DNA from: Gammaproteobacteria bacterium RIFCSPHIGHO2_12_FULL_35_23
Lineage (GTDB): Bacteria > Pseudomonadota > Gammaproteobacteria > UBA12402
NCBI GenBank assembly: GCA_001801465.1
Contig: MGXT01000003.1
Span: 1 to 64,000, forward strand
DNA length: 64,000 nucleotides
Reading direction: 5' to 3'
This document shows, piece by piece, positions 54,867 through 63,878 of this stretch (position 1 is its first letter; each line of letters starts with the position of its first letter). The notes under the pieces are model-generated. The model made no database searches and was not told where the DNA came from. It worked only from the letters and a program-made list of their open reading frames with translations. The position numbers and the translations under genes were made by a program.

Positions 54867-55421
54867 TTATAATTTTTTAATCATTAGAAAGCTTTCTTTT
54901 CCGATAAAAAATCCCTGCTCAGCAGCAAAACTGCCAATCAACTTAAACCCAGCCTTTTCATAAACATGAGTTGCTCTGAGGTTATCTTTATTAGGATCAA
55001 TAAAAAAAGTGTCAGCTTTAGGGTCTACGGTCTCATTAAAAAATTTGACAAAAGCTTCCAAAGTAGGTGCTGCTAAACCTTTGCCTAAATAATTAAGAGT
55101 GCCTATGCAAAAGTCAATGCTGATAGTAGTGCCCTGCAAAGAAAGATTTTGTCGCCATAATTCAGGACAACTATCATCAGCATAAACAGTAGAGGTCATG
55201 ACTAATGAGTAGGGCTCTTTATGGAATAAACCAACCCAATAGCTGAAAATACCATCAAAATAGTTAGAGGGCTGCTTTCTGCCACTAATAAATAGCTTAA
55301 TATCTGTTTTGTGTTCTGGGCTATTATCCCAAAACTCACGAACATGTGGACTAGCTAACCAAGAAAAGATAGTTTCTTGATGAGTAGAGCTAGCTTTTTG
55401 AAATTGAATTAAATTCTTCAT
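54867..55421 (-). CDS. AAC(6')-like GNAT acetyltransferase
   Basis: 184 residues from the ATG at 55421 (MKNLIQFQKASSTHQE); the frame extends further upstream but that stretch is not GNAT-like. The core has STTISIDFCIGTL... as IDFCIG with YLGKGLAAPTLEAFV for acetyl-CoA, then FFIDPNKDNLRATHVYEKAGFKLIG. This arrangement (ID..IG....GKG..) resembles AAC(6')-Ib-type and IucB-like enzymes. Paired with a kinase-like gene, it may be part of a drug-modification or resistance module. Confidence 0.82.
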   Translation of the reverse strand: MKNLIQFQKASSTHQETIFSWLASPHVREFWDNSPEHKTDIKLFISGRKQPSNYFDGIFSYWVGLFHKEPYSLVMTSTVYADDSCPELWRQNLSLQGTTISIDFCIGTLNYLGKGLAAPTLEAFVKFFNETVDPKADTFFIDPNKDNLRATHVYEKAGFKLIGSFAAEQGFFIGKESFLMIKKL

Positions 55422-55659
55422 TTTTTTAAGCCTGTTAAAAGGTAGAAAATAGTTTAACGTATAAATGAATATTTCCCTAGCTGTAAGCAAAAATAAATAA
55501 TTAAAAATTCTTTTAAAACAATAAGTTAGTGGATTACAAAAAATAGAAGGGACTTAACAGCAATTCTCTTACTGAAATTGAAGAGATATTGGATTGTGCT
55601 TAAAAATGAGAACTGATAAGGTTATAAATTAGTCATATTAAGTAGATGGGAGCGAGCTT

Positions 55660-55824
55660 ATGTTGAGGTGGGTGGTCATTTTTCTCGTTATTGCAATTAT
55701 TGCTGGTTTATTAGGATTTTCAGGTATTGCTGGCTCAGCGGTGGGGATTGCTAAATTACTTTTTATTATCTTTATAGTATTATTTATATTTTCTACTATT
55801 TTGCATTTATTTAGACGAAGATAA
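55660..55824 (+). CDS. DUF1328 small membrane protein (YtjA-like)
   Basis: 54 residues: [20 protein letters not shown], then [20 protein letters not shown] and a basic FRRR end. Pattern and length match DUF1328 exactly: W at 4, GFxGIAG in the middle, two helices. These small inner-membrane proteins are of unknown function, sometimes stress-induced. The gene lies in an otherwise empty interval. Confidence 0.9.
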   Translation: MLRWVVIFLVIAIIAGLLGFSGIAGSAVGIAKLLFIIFIVLFIFSTILHLFRRR

Positions 55825-55926
55825 TTATTAATTCTTCTCTCTAATACTATATTTCAATTGACTAGCAAAGCGCTGGTTTAACTTCTATACTTCAATTATT
55901 ATTTATTAACTTAACGAATAATTGAG

Positions 55927-56790
55927 ATGCCTTATTGTACATTGCCTGATAAAGCTAAGCTATTTTTTGAAATATATGGTTCCGAGTTAGATTTAAAAGG
56001 TGTCATAGCTCGTATTAAGCCAACAATTGTAGTGCTGCATGGAGGTCCTAATGTTGATCATACCTTTCATGTGCCTTTTTTTCAGTTATTAGCAGAACAG
56101 GCTCAAATTATTTTCTATAATCATCGTGGTTGTGGTCGTAGTGATGGAGATAACCCTGCTGATTGGAATTTAAAACAATGGGCTAAGGATTTAAATGATT
56201 TTTGTGAGCAATTGAGCCTCAATAAACCATATATTGCAGGTATTTCATTCGGTGGCTGGGTAGCTTTACAGTATGCAGTATCCTATCCAAATAATTACCA
56301 AGGATTAATTTTACTGGACACAGAAGCTTTTTTTGATAAAAAAAGTAAATTAGAGTCTTATCGAAAAATTGCTGGTGATAAGGTGGCTAAAATTGTTGAA
56401 GCTTTTTATTGCCAGCCATCTAATGAAAATAATCAAGCTTTTTTTCTGTCTTGTGTTCCTTTATTCACGAAAAAACCTTTTCCAGAAGAGTTGGCAAGAC
56501 ATTGCCTGGTTAAACGTAAAATGGATAGCCATTTTAAACAACAAGTTGTCCCACATTATAATTTGTTAAATCAGCTGTCCATTATTAAAAGTCCGGTATT
56601 GTATATTAACGGTACTATTAATCCTCATCATTCAGCGGAAGATGCTAAACGTAGTGCAGCTGCACTAACGCATGCACAACTACAACTTCATCTTTTGGCA
56701 GAAACAGGTTTTAGTACGATCGATGACCCTGAGCGAGTAGCACAAATTATTAAACAGTTTCTTGATAAAAATTCGTCTGCTGCAATATGA
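55927..56790 (+). CDS. Alpha/beta hydrolase, second atypical paralogue
   Basis: 287 residues: VVLHGGPNVDHTF, FYNHRGCGRSDGDNPADWNLKQW, and the elbow GISFGG (Ser107). The GxxD acid position reads GTIN, and GHS expected at the His reads GFST. So Asp and His are both replaced, as in the hydrolase at 30889. Other residues may take over, or the protein binds without hydrolysis. The stop overlaps the next start by ATGA, showing coupling to the enolase-superfamily enzyme. Confidence 0.82.
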   Translation: MPYCTLPDKAKLFFEIYGSELDLKGVIARIKPTIVVLHGGPNVDHTFHVPFFQLLAEQAQIIFYNHRGCGRSDGDNPADWNLKQWAKDLNDFCEQLSLNKPYIAGISFGGWVALQYAVSYPNNYQGLILLDTEAFFDKKSKLESYRKIAGDKVAKIVEAFYCQPSNENNQAFFLSCVPLFTKKPFPEELARHCLVKRKMDSHFKQQVVPHYNLLNQLSIIKSPVLYINGTINPHHSAEDAKRSAAALTHAQLQLHLLAETGFSTIDDPERVAQIIKQFLDKNSSAAI

Positions 56791-57878
56791 GTGAAAAAAT
56801 GAAGATTATTTCAATTGAGACTATTAAATTAAAAATCCCCTTAAATAAGCCAATGAAAACACGCTATCTTAAATTAGAGCAGGTTTATTGTTTATTACTG
56901 ATAGTTAAAACTGATAAGGGTTTAGTTGGTCAAGGATTAGTTCGGGCAGTAAGTTTGCTTGATATTAATCTTGTGGAACAATGTGTTCAGACACTGTTTT
57001 TACCTCAAATTATTAAGAAAGAGCCCACCTTACCTGAAGCATTATGGCAATCATTATGGCTTTCTAAGCGCAATCACTTACAATCGAGTTACGCATTATA
57101 TGCTTTAGCGGCAATTGATATTGCAGTGTGGGATCTACAAGCACAGTTTCTAAATAAACCATTACATCAACTTTTTAAAGCCGAAAAAGATTTCATTGTG
57201 CCATATGGTAATGGTGGCTGGCTAATTGATACTAAGCAAGAGATGTATGAGGAAGTAAAATGGTATTTGGATCAAGGGTGTTGTCATTTTAAGATGCGGG
57301 TTGGTTGTGAGAACGATGTTGAGCGTATTAAATTTTTACGAGATACTTTCGGTGAGGAATTAAAGCTTGCTGCTGATGCCAATCAATATTTTGATTTTAG
57401 TTCAGCTGTTGAATTTAGCAAATACTTAGCTGATTTTAATATAGTTTGGTTTGAAGAACCATTATTTAGCAGTAGTTTAACAGAGCTTGCTGAATTAGCT
57501 GAACAAAGTTCTGTGCCCATTGCAACAGGTGAAAATATGAACTCTCACTGGCAAGTACAAGATGCTTGCACATTAAATGCAGCTAAAATATTTCAACCAG
57601 ATGTTATTTATCAAGGTGGTATTACAGAATTTAAGCGTTCAGCTGAAATAATTGATAAAGCTAATTTAGTGCTTGGGGCTCATTTATTTCATGAATTATC
57701 TAGTAGTCTAGCAGGGCTTTGTAAAAAACATTATGTTGAGCATATTGATTTTTTTCCTGAGGATTTATTTATCCATGATTTTAGTATTCAAGAAGGTAAA
57801 ATAATTTTGCCTAAAATACCAGGACATGGCGCCACAGTTTCCCGAGCCGCCATAAAAAAATATCAAATAGATTTATAG
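56787..57878 (+). CDS. Enolase-superfamily enzyme (mandelate racemase/MLE-like)
   Basis: 363 residues. N-terminal capping domain with PLNKPMKTRY, then barrel residues: HFKMRVG (Lys of KxR at the end of strand 2), AADANQYF, WFEEPLF and ATGEN as Asp/Glu/Glu metal ligands, QPDVIYQGG on strand 6 and the final HL.HE segment. The most similar layout is the MR/MLE subgroup including dipeptide epimerases and o-succinylbenzoate synthase relatives. Substrate unknown. It is translationally coupled to the upstream hydrolase. Confidence 0.85.
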   Translation: MSEKMKIISIETIKLKIPLNKPMKTRYLKLEQVYCLLLIVKTDKGLVGQGLVRAVSLLDINLVEQCVQTLFLPQIIKKEPTLPEALWQSLWLSKRNHLQSSYALYALAAIDIAVWDLQAQFLNKPLHQLFKAEKDFIVPYGNGGWLIDTKQEMYEEVKWYLDQGCCHFKMRVGCENDVERIKFLRDTFGEELKLAADANQYFDFSSAVEFSKYLADFNIVWFEEPLFSSSLTELAELAEQSSVPIATGENMNSHWQVQDACTLNAAKIFQPDVIYQGGITEFKRSAEIIDKANLVLGAHLFHELSSSLAGLCKKHYVEHIDFFPEDLFIHDFSIQEGKIILPKIPGHGATVSRAAIKKYQIDL

Positions 57879-57991
57879 ACTTATTTTTTCACAATTTGCT
57901 AATACTTGTATTTTACAAGGATTTAAGAATAAAGATTTCAAAACTTGTTAAACCTGGTTATTATGATTGAATTGATTGAAAGAGAAAAATT

Positions 57992-58594
57992 ATGATTTGG
58001 CTTAACCCAATTCGATTACCAGGTGATTTATGTATTATAGAACCGTTATCGCTAAGTCATCACGATGCATTAACTGAAACTGTTAAAGAGGGGGAATTGT
58101 GGAGTTTATGGTATACCACTATCCCTAAACCAGAAGCAATGCAAATAGAAATCAAACGTCGGTTAGAACTGCAGGCTAAAGGATTAATGTTGCCTTTTAC
58201 AATTATCGAAAAATCCACACAGCAGCCCGTTGGTATGACTTCGTATTTAAACCTGGATGCAGTTAATTGTCGTCTAGAAATTGGAGCAACTTGGCTACAA
58301 AAAAGTATGCAGCGTACAGGGATTAATACGGAAACTAAATTACTATTGTTAACTCATGTGTTTGAAATAATTCATTGTAATGCAGTGGAGTTTAGGACTA
58401 ACTCTTTTAATCAACAAAGTCGTAAAGCAATAGAAAGGTTAGGAGCAAAATTAGATGGCATTTTACGTAATCATATGGTGATGGCAAATGGCTTGTTACG
58501 AGATACTTGTGTTTACAGTATTATTGCTAATGAGTGGCCTAGCATAAAAACTCATTTGCGTTGGTTGCTTAAAAACAACCATCATAAAAATTGA
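57992..58594 (+). CDS. RimL-type GNAT acetyltransferase
   Basis: 200 residues. Start IRLPGDLCIIEPLSLSHHDAL is RimJ/L-like, then FTIIEKSTQQPVGMTSYLNLD, LEIGATWLQKSMQRTGINTETKLLLLTH and FRTNSFNQQSRKAIERLGAKLDG with the N...S...IE.LGA family ending. This belongs to the YjgM/yokL-like branch of GNATs with protein or small-molecule acceptors. It follows the enolase gene by 113 bp. Confidence 0.85.
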   Translation: MIWLNPIRLPGDLCIIEPLSLSHHDALTETVKEGELWSLWYTTIPKPEAMQIEIKRRLELQAKGLMLPFTIIEKSTQQPVGMTSYLNLDAVNCRLEIGATWLQKSMQRTGINTETKLLLLTHVFEIIHCNAVEFRTNSFNQQSRKAIERLGAKLDGILRNHMVMANGLLRDTCVYSIIANEWPSIKTHLRWLLKNNHHKN

Positions 58595-58753
58595 TCTATT
58601 CTTTAAAATAAATAGAATAATTTTTAATCAAAATTTTATAAATATTTTTATGAAAACATCACATTCTCCATAGAAATAGCTGTTAAAATAGACTTTTTCT
58701 GTACAATTACCATAAAATTGGCGATTCTAAGTTCATAGTTTATAATTGTCGAA

Positions 58754-59902
58754 TGTATATTGAACGTGACAGTATTGTTAGACTTTCTAAAAATACAGTA
58801 CCTGTACAGTTGGTTATTGGTCCGCGCCAGTATAGAAAAAAATACACTACTTTCGCACCTTACAGAAAACTCTTTTAAAAAAATAACTGCAATTAAGAAA
58901 TCTTGTTAATCGTGATCCGGCATTGTTTTTAGAACATTTTAAACCTCTAATTTTACTTGATAAAGTGCAATATGCACCTAATTTATTTTCAGAAATTAAA
59001 CGGTAAGTTGATCAATTAAAAAAGCAGTGTCTTAAAAGTAATCAAATATTCTCTGTATTGTTTTGTATGAGCGGCTCAAACCAATTGTTAATGGATAAAA
59101 ATATAAAAGAAAGTGTAGTTGGTCGAGCTAGTTATTCTTATTTAAATACCTTAACAGTACATGAAATTTAAAAAGCATGACCTTCAATTACTATTAACGA
59201 GATTCTTTTTAAAGGTGGTTGGCCAGAGCTGTATATTGACCAAGCATTGTTGCCAGTTCAGTATTTAAATGATTATATTCTAAGCTATCTTTAAAAAGAT
59301 ATTGTGCTTAGTGTTGGTGTGCAAAAGCAAGAAGCATTTAATATTGTATTGAGTTTGCTAGCTGCTCGAACAAGTATGTTATTAGACTATGCTAATATCG
59401 CAAGAGATAGTGGTATTCAAGCTATTACGGTTAAAGAATGAGTAAGCCTTATGCGAGTAATTTAAATAAGCGGTTAACTAAATCGCCAAAAATTTATTTT
59501 TTAGATATTAGGTTAGTGGTCCGATTACAAGGTTGGCAAGATCTAATGCCACTATTAACAAGTCTCCAGGAAGGGCCATTATTTGAAACACTAGTTTTTG
59601 CTGAAATTTTTAAATTTATACAAAATTATGGTAAGGATTGGTAGCTTTATTTGTGGCGCACTAAAGAAAGCAAAGGGATTGATTTTTTAATCATAACAAA
59701 ATCTGGTAAGAGTTATTGCTCTTGATGCAAAAATGAGTATGCAAAATGTTCAATCAGCAAAGCTTTCTGCAAGCTTTAAAAAAATGTTTCCATATGTTGA
59801 ACAAATTATTTTAGTAACATTTAGTGGTCAAAAAATTCAATTATTAAAAGAGTGTTTAGTACTACCAATCAGCGAGTTACATGATTTCTTATTGGAGATT
59901 TA
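58754..59902 (+). pseudogene. Decayed DUF4143-type AAA ATPase
   Basis: Scattered frames preserve family words: VQLVIGPRQYRKKY (in place of GPRQVGKT), PLILLDKVQYAPNLF, FCMSGSNQLLM, VGRASYSYLNTLTVHEI, FKGGWPELYIDQAL, LLAARTSMLLDYANIARDSGI, KSPKIYFLDIRLVVRLQGW, FVEQIILV-like end. Stops and frame changes interrupt them repeatedly, and Walker A has lost its Gly-Lys. It is the same family as the intact gene next door, probably an older paralogue. Confidence 0.75.
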
Positions 59903-60207
59903 GCTTTGCATTAAATGTAAAATAATAAGTAGCATAACTTTTATTATGCAATAAACTCTGCTTCATAAGAGTTAAATTGAGTAGTTATAATTGAGAGGAA
60001 ATAAAAGGTCGGTTAAGTAAAAAACGGCTGGTAGCTTTTTGATTACTATAGATGTTAAAAGCCGCCCGATTTTTTCCCTTAAAAATATGAGTATTAAACA
60101 CATTAAGCAAAAATCTGGCTGGAGAGAGAGTCTATTTCGGACTTCATTTTAAGGCAGTTATTTTAATGGAGTTGTACTGAGACTAGAAACTAACTATACG
60201 ATCTTCC

Positions 60208-60269
60208 GACTATTTCGATATACATGTCGGAATAGTCTTGACTATTTCGATATAAGCGGCATAATAGTC
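60208..60269 (+). repeat. Two tandem dyad repeats before the AAA ATPase gene
   Basis: Two 30-bp units at 60208-60237 and 60240-60269 start GACTATTTCGATATA and end AATAGTC. Each has inverted ends (GACTATT/AATAGTC) and the two differ only in the centre. The last unit ends 20 bp before the ATG at 60290, a position suited to an operator, an RNA hairpin or target site of the ATPase itself. Confidence 0.7.
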
Positions 60270-60289
60270 AGAAAAGACTAAGAGAAATT

Positions 60290-61501
60290 ATGAGACGTTT
60301 ATATTTAAATTTAATTCATCAACATTTTGTAAAATACCAGCAAATGGCTTTTCTTTGTGGTCCCAGACAGGTTGGTAAAACAACAATTGCACAACAGTGT
60401 AGTGGATTTAGCCCGTATTATAAGTATTTAAATTGGGATGATTTGTATCATCGAGAGGAAATATTGTTGGGGTTTGATGCAATTTGTCGAGGGTTACCAT
60501 TAGAAGCCCCATTAAAAAAGCACAAACCGGTAATTATTTTTGATGAGCTGCATAAATATAAGAATTGGAAATCTTTATTAAAAGGATTTATTGATAGATA
60601 CAAAGGAAGATTACATATACTTGTAACTGGTAGTGCGCGTTTAGATGTTTATCGTAAAGGTGGCGACAGCTTAGTTGGACGTTATTTTTTGTATAGAGCC
60701 CATCCTTTGACGGTAGGTGAATTATTACGAGTTGAGCTAAATAAAAAATTGATGGCAGATCCTGCTGAAATGTCTAAGGAAAAATTTTATAGTTTATTTG
60801 AATTTGGAGGATTTCCTGAGCCTTTTTTGCAGCAAGATAAAGCCTTTAGTCTGCAATGGCAGCGGTTAAGACGTCAACAAATTTTGCAAGAAGATATTAG
60901 AGCATTAGCAAATATTCAGGAAATTTCTCAGCTTGAAATGCTTACACATATATTGCAAAATCAAGCAAGCCAACAGCTAGTTTACAGTAATCTTGGAAAC
61001 CATATTCGAGTAGCCGATAATACTATCCGTCGATGGATAAGTATTTTAGAGTCATTTTATTATTGTTTTACTCTTAAGCCATGGTGTAAAAATATAACAA
61101 GATCATTAATAAAAGAGCCAAAGATTTACTTGTGGGACTGGTCAATTATTGAGGATAAAGGACAGCGTGTTGAAAATTTTATAGCAGGCCATTTGCTAAA
61201 AGCAGTACAATATTGGACAGATGTGGGATTTGGTGAGTTTGAATTATATTTTTTACGTAACAAAGATAAGCAAGAAGTTGATTTTTTATTAGTTAAAAAT
61301 AACAAACCATGGCTGATGGTGGAAGCTAAAGCCAGCTATAAAGAACAGTTAAGTTCTAGTTTAAAAAAATTTCAAAGCCAAGTAAAGGCAGATCATGTGT
61401 TACAAGTAGCATTTGATATGCCTTATGAACCTATTGATTGTTTTAAGCTGAAAGGGCCTAGTATTGTGCCAGCAATAACATTCTTATCACAGCTACCTTG
61501 A
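60290..61501 (+). CDS. AAA ATPase with DUF4143 and nuclease-like C-terminal domain
   Basis: 403 residues. Walker A is GPRQVGKTTIAQQ (about 24-36), Walker B VIIFDELHKYKNW, then LVTGSARLDVYRKGGDSLVGRY. Residues about 200-300 form the DUF4143 helical region. The C-terminal part holds EVDFLLVKNNKPWLMVEAKAS, resembling the D...ExK core of restriction-like folds, common in this family. The biological role of the family is not settled. An older copy sits just upstream. TAAGAGAA precedes the ATG. Confidence 0.87.
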   Translation: MRRLYLNLIHQHFVKYQQMAFLCGPRQVGKTTIAQQCSGFSPYYKYLNWDDLYHREEILLGFDAICRGLPLEAPLKKHKPVIIFDELHKYKNWKSLLKGFIDRYKGRLHILVTGSARLDVYRKGGDSLVGRYFLYRAHPLTVGELLRVELNKKLMADPAEMSKEKFYSLFEFGGFPEPFLQQDKAFSLQWQRLRRQQILQEDIRALANIQEISQLEMLTHILQNQASQQLVYSNLGNHIRVADNTIRRWISILESFYYCFTLKPWCKNITRSLIKEPKIYLWDWSIIEDKGQRVENFIAGHLLKAVQYWTDVGFGEFELYFLRNKDKQEVDFLLVKNNKPWLMVEAKASYKEQLSSSLKKFQSQVKADHVLQVAFDMPYEPIDCFKLKGPSIVPAITFLSQLP

Positions 61502-61507
61502 TTTATT

Positions 61508-61642
61508 ATGCAGACTATTTTCAACATCTTACTATCTATCTTTATACTAAAAGAAGTGGTTAAAAGACGAGATAAAATGATTGAAAGTATGCGTGAGATA
61601 GGCCAAAAAGCATGGAAAGTTGAAGTAGGATATAATCTGTAG
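61508..61642 (+). CDS. Possible 44-aa small protein
   Basis: MQTIFNILLSIFILKEVVKR... with a hydrophobic start followed by KMIESMREIGQKAWKVEVG. It begins six bases after the ATPase stop, so co-transcription is plausible. Neither a strong ribosome-binding site nor a family is seen. The 61643-61914 interval after it appears empty. Confidence 0.3.
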   Translation: MQTIFNILLSIFILKEVVKRRDKMIESMREIGQKAWKVEVGYNL

Positions 61643-61914
61643 CCTATATGTTTGGTATGGGCCAGTTCAGTTTGGCGAAGAGAAGTTTGAACCCCTCATG
61701 GTTTTGTTACAACCATATGATTAATATAGTTTATTTTATTTTTCATAATTTGCAGGTTCTTCGGAGGCTCTTTTTATAAGGCTCTACTCTATTGATTTTT
61801 ATCATGAGTCAAAAACTGACTTCACTGGGCAATAAGCGCAAGCTAATTAGATAAAATATAGACTTCCGATTTTGGCTAGTTTCATAATGGCCTGACTGCT
61901 ATGATCTACACACT

Positions 61915-63321
61915 ATGAATAGGCCCTATGACAAACAAGAATTTTATCGTGCGCATCTAACACGTGATATTCGATTTGATGGTAAATTTTTTGTCGCCGT
62001 TAAAACGACAAAAATTTACTGCAGACCTGTATGCCCAGCTAGAAAAGCAAAATTAGAAAACTTAGAGTTTTTCATCCATGCTGCCCAAGCAGAAGAAGCA
62101 GGTTACCGCCCTTGTTTACGTTGTCGCCCAGAAACGGCACCAGGGTCAGCTGCTTGGATTGGCACTTCTGCCACGATTAGGCGTGCTGTTCGCATGATGG
62201 AGAGTCTTGACTTAGATTCCATGTCAATTAAAATTATTGCTGAAAAGCTTGGTATTGGGGAGCGCTGGTTGCGGGAACTTTTTCAGCAGCAAATAGGTAT
62301 TAATCCACAGGCTTTTTTGCTTAATAGAAAACTTAACGTTGCTAGAAATTTGCTGGATAACTCAGATTTATCTACTACAGAGATTGCGCTGAGTTCAGGG
62401 TTTAACTCTATCAGGCGTTTTAATGATGCTTTCAAAACTCGCTTTCAACAAACACCTAGTAGTTTTAAAAAGAAACCATCCACATCAAATTTACAATCGT
62501 TGTATTTAAGATATCGTCCGCCTTTTTCATGGAAAGCAATGATGAGTTTTTTTAGTCAGCGAGCTATTCCAGCGATGGAATCAGTAACCAATTATACATA
62601 CCAGCGTTTATTTACTTATAAAGGAGTGCCTGGTTGGATGAAAGCATCGCTAGTTGAAGATTATAAAATTAAAGTTGATTTTAAGTTAAATGAAATAACC
62701 ACCATGTTAGATTTTGTAACAAGGGTCAAAGAGCTATTTGATCTTGATGCTGATCCAATGCTGATTGAAAATGATCTCAAGCGAGATAAGAAGCTAAAAC
62801 CATTACTTAAGCAGCATGCAGGTTTGAGAATTCCAGGTTGTTGGGATGGCTTTGAATTAGCCGTACGTGCTGTTATTGGCCAAAAAATTAGTGTCAAAGC
62901 AGCAAGAACTGTACTTATTCGTTTAGTTGATTTATATGGTGAAAAGCAAGTGTTTGATGATTCATTGCAGCTAACTTATCTTTTTCCAAGCCCTGAAAAA
63001 ATCTTAAGCGCTGACTTATTAAAACTTGGGCTCACAACAGCAAAAGCGCAAACATTAAAAGTACTAGCACAAGCTGTTTATGATAAAGAACTTATATTAG
63101 ATAGCACAGCTGATTACGAAGAAACTTGTAAAAAATTACTTTCAATAAAAGGTATTGGTCCATGGACTGTAGAGTATATTGCAATGCGCGGATTAAAAAA
63201 TCCAGATGCTTTTCCTGAAACCGATTTAGAAATTAAGAAAAGAATAAAGCAATTTGATCTTGATCCACAAAAATGGATTCCTTGGCGTGCTTATGCAGCT
63301 ATTTTACTTTTTAATTTATAA
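61915..63321 (+). CDS. Ada-AlkA fusion: alkylation sensor and 3-methyladenine glycosylase
   Basis: 468 residues. Residues 1-75 are an Ada zinc domain with YCRPVCPARKAK and RPCLRCRPE, including the methyl-accepting Cys. About 85-185 form an AraC-type HTH (SIKIIAEKLGIGERWLRELFQQQIG). About 200-310 AlkA N-terminal domain, and 315-468 HhH-GPD glycosylase (LLSIKGIGPWTVEYIAMRGL, then PETDLEI with catalytic Asp). It should sense phosphotriesters, switch on itself and its neighbour, and excise alkylated bases. The Ogt gene starts 2 bp after the stop. Confidence 0.92.
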   Translation: MNRPYDKQEFYRAHLTRDIRFDGKFFVAVKTTKIYCRPVCPARKAKLENLEFFIHAAQAEEAGYRPCLRCRPETAPGSAAWIGTSATIRRAVRMMESLDLDSMSIKIIAEKLGIGERWLRELFQQQIGINPQAFLLNRKLNVARNLLDNSDLSTTEIALSSGFNSIRRFNDAFKTRFQQTPSSFKKKPSTSNLQSLYLRYRPPFSWKAMMSFFSQRAIPAMESVTNYTYQRLFTYKGVPGWMKASLVEDYKIKVDFKLNEITTMLDFVTRVKELFDLDADPMLIENDLKRDKKLKPLLKQHAGLRIPGCWDGFELAVRAVIGQKISVKAARTVLIRLVDLYGEKQVFDDSLQLTYLFPSPEKILSADLLKLGLTTAKAQTLKVLAQAVYDKELILDSTADYEETCKKLLSIKGIGPWTVEYIAMRGLKNPDAFPETDLEIKKRIKQFDLDPQKWIPWRAYAAILLFNL

Positions 63322-63323
63322 TC

Positions 63324-63878
63324 ATGAGGCACCATATGAAACGGGCTAAACGACTGAAAAAATTACCTAACGATACAGTCTATGATGAGATAGATTCTCC
63401 TGTTGGTAAATTAGTAATATTTGCATCATCACAGGGAGTTCATAGTATCCTATGGGATAAGGAACGTTTTACTAAAGAATGCAAGCAAGTTCTTTTGAGG
63501 TTTAAGCAAAATTCTGACCATAAAATCATTATAAGAACTAAGCAACAGGTTACAGAATATTTTCAAGGTAAGCGGAAAAAGTTTGAATTGCCTTTAGTTT
63601 TTGATGGGACACCATTTCAGATACAAGCATGGAAAGAGCTCTACAAAATACCTTATGGCCAAACGATTAGCTATGCTGAGCAAGCAAGAAGAGTTGGTAA
63701 TAAAAATAAAGCAAGAGCTGTTGGCTTAGCTAATGGTTTAAATCCCATTTCTATTATTGTTCCCTGTCATCGTGTGCTTGGCAGTAATGGTCAGTTAACA
63801 GGGTTTGGTGGTGGGATTGAGAATAAAAAGCTGCTACTTCAATTAGAAAAAAACGTACTAGGAAAAAATAATGATTAG
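63324..63878 (+). CDS. ogt: Methylated-DNA-protein-cysteine methyltransferase
   Basis: 184 residues. Late motif IIVPCHRVLGSNGQLTGFGGGIENKKLLL has the PCHRV acceptor Cys; upstream are FQIQAWKELYKIPYGQTISYAEQA and ARAVGLANGLNP, the HTH with Arg finger. It repairs O6-methylguanine irreversibly. A probable internal start, MKRAKRLKKL, is at 63336. It follows the Ada-AlkA fusion at 2 bp, forming a compact adaptive-response operon. Confidence 0.95.
   Translation: MRHHMKRAKRLKKLPNDTVYDEIDSPVGKLVIFASSQGVHSILWDKERFTKECKQVLLRFKQNSDHKIIIRTKQQVTEYFQGKRKKFELPLVFDGTPFQIQAWKELYKIPYGQTISYAEQARRVGNKNKARAVGLANGLNPISIIVPCHRVLGSNGQLTGFGGGIENKKLLLQLEKNVLGKNND

Noticed and set aside
60208-60269. CRISPR-like array
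   Set aside because: Only two units with a 2-bp gap and no spacers; no cas genes are in the window.
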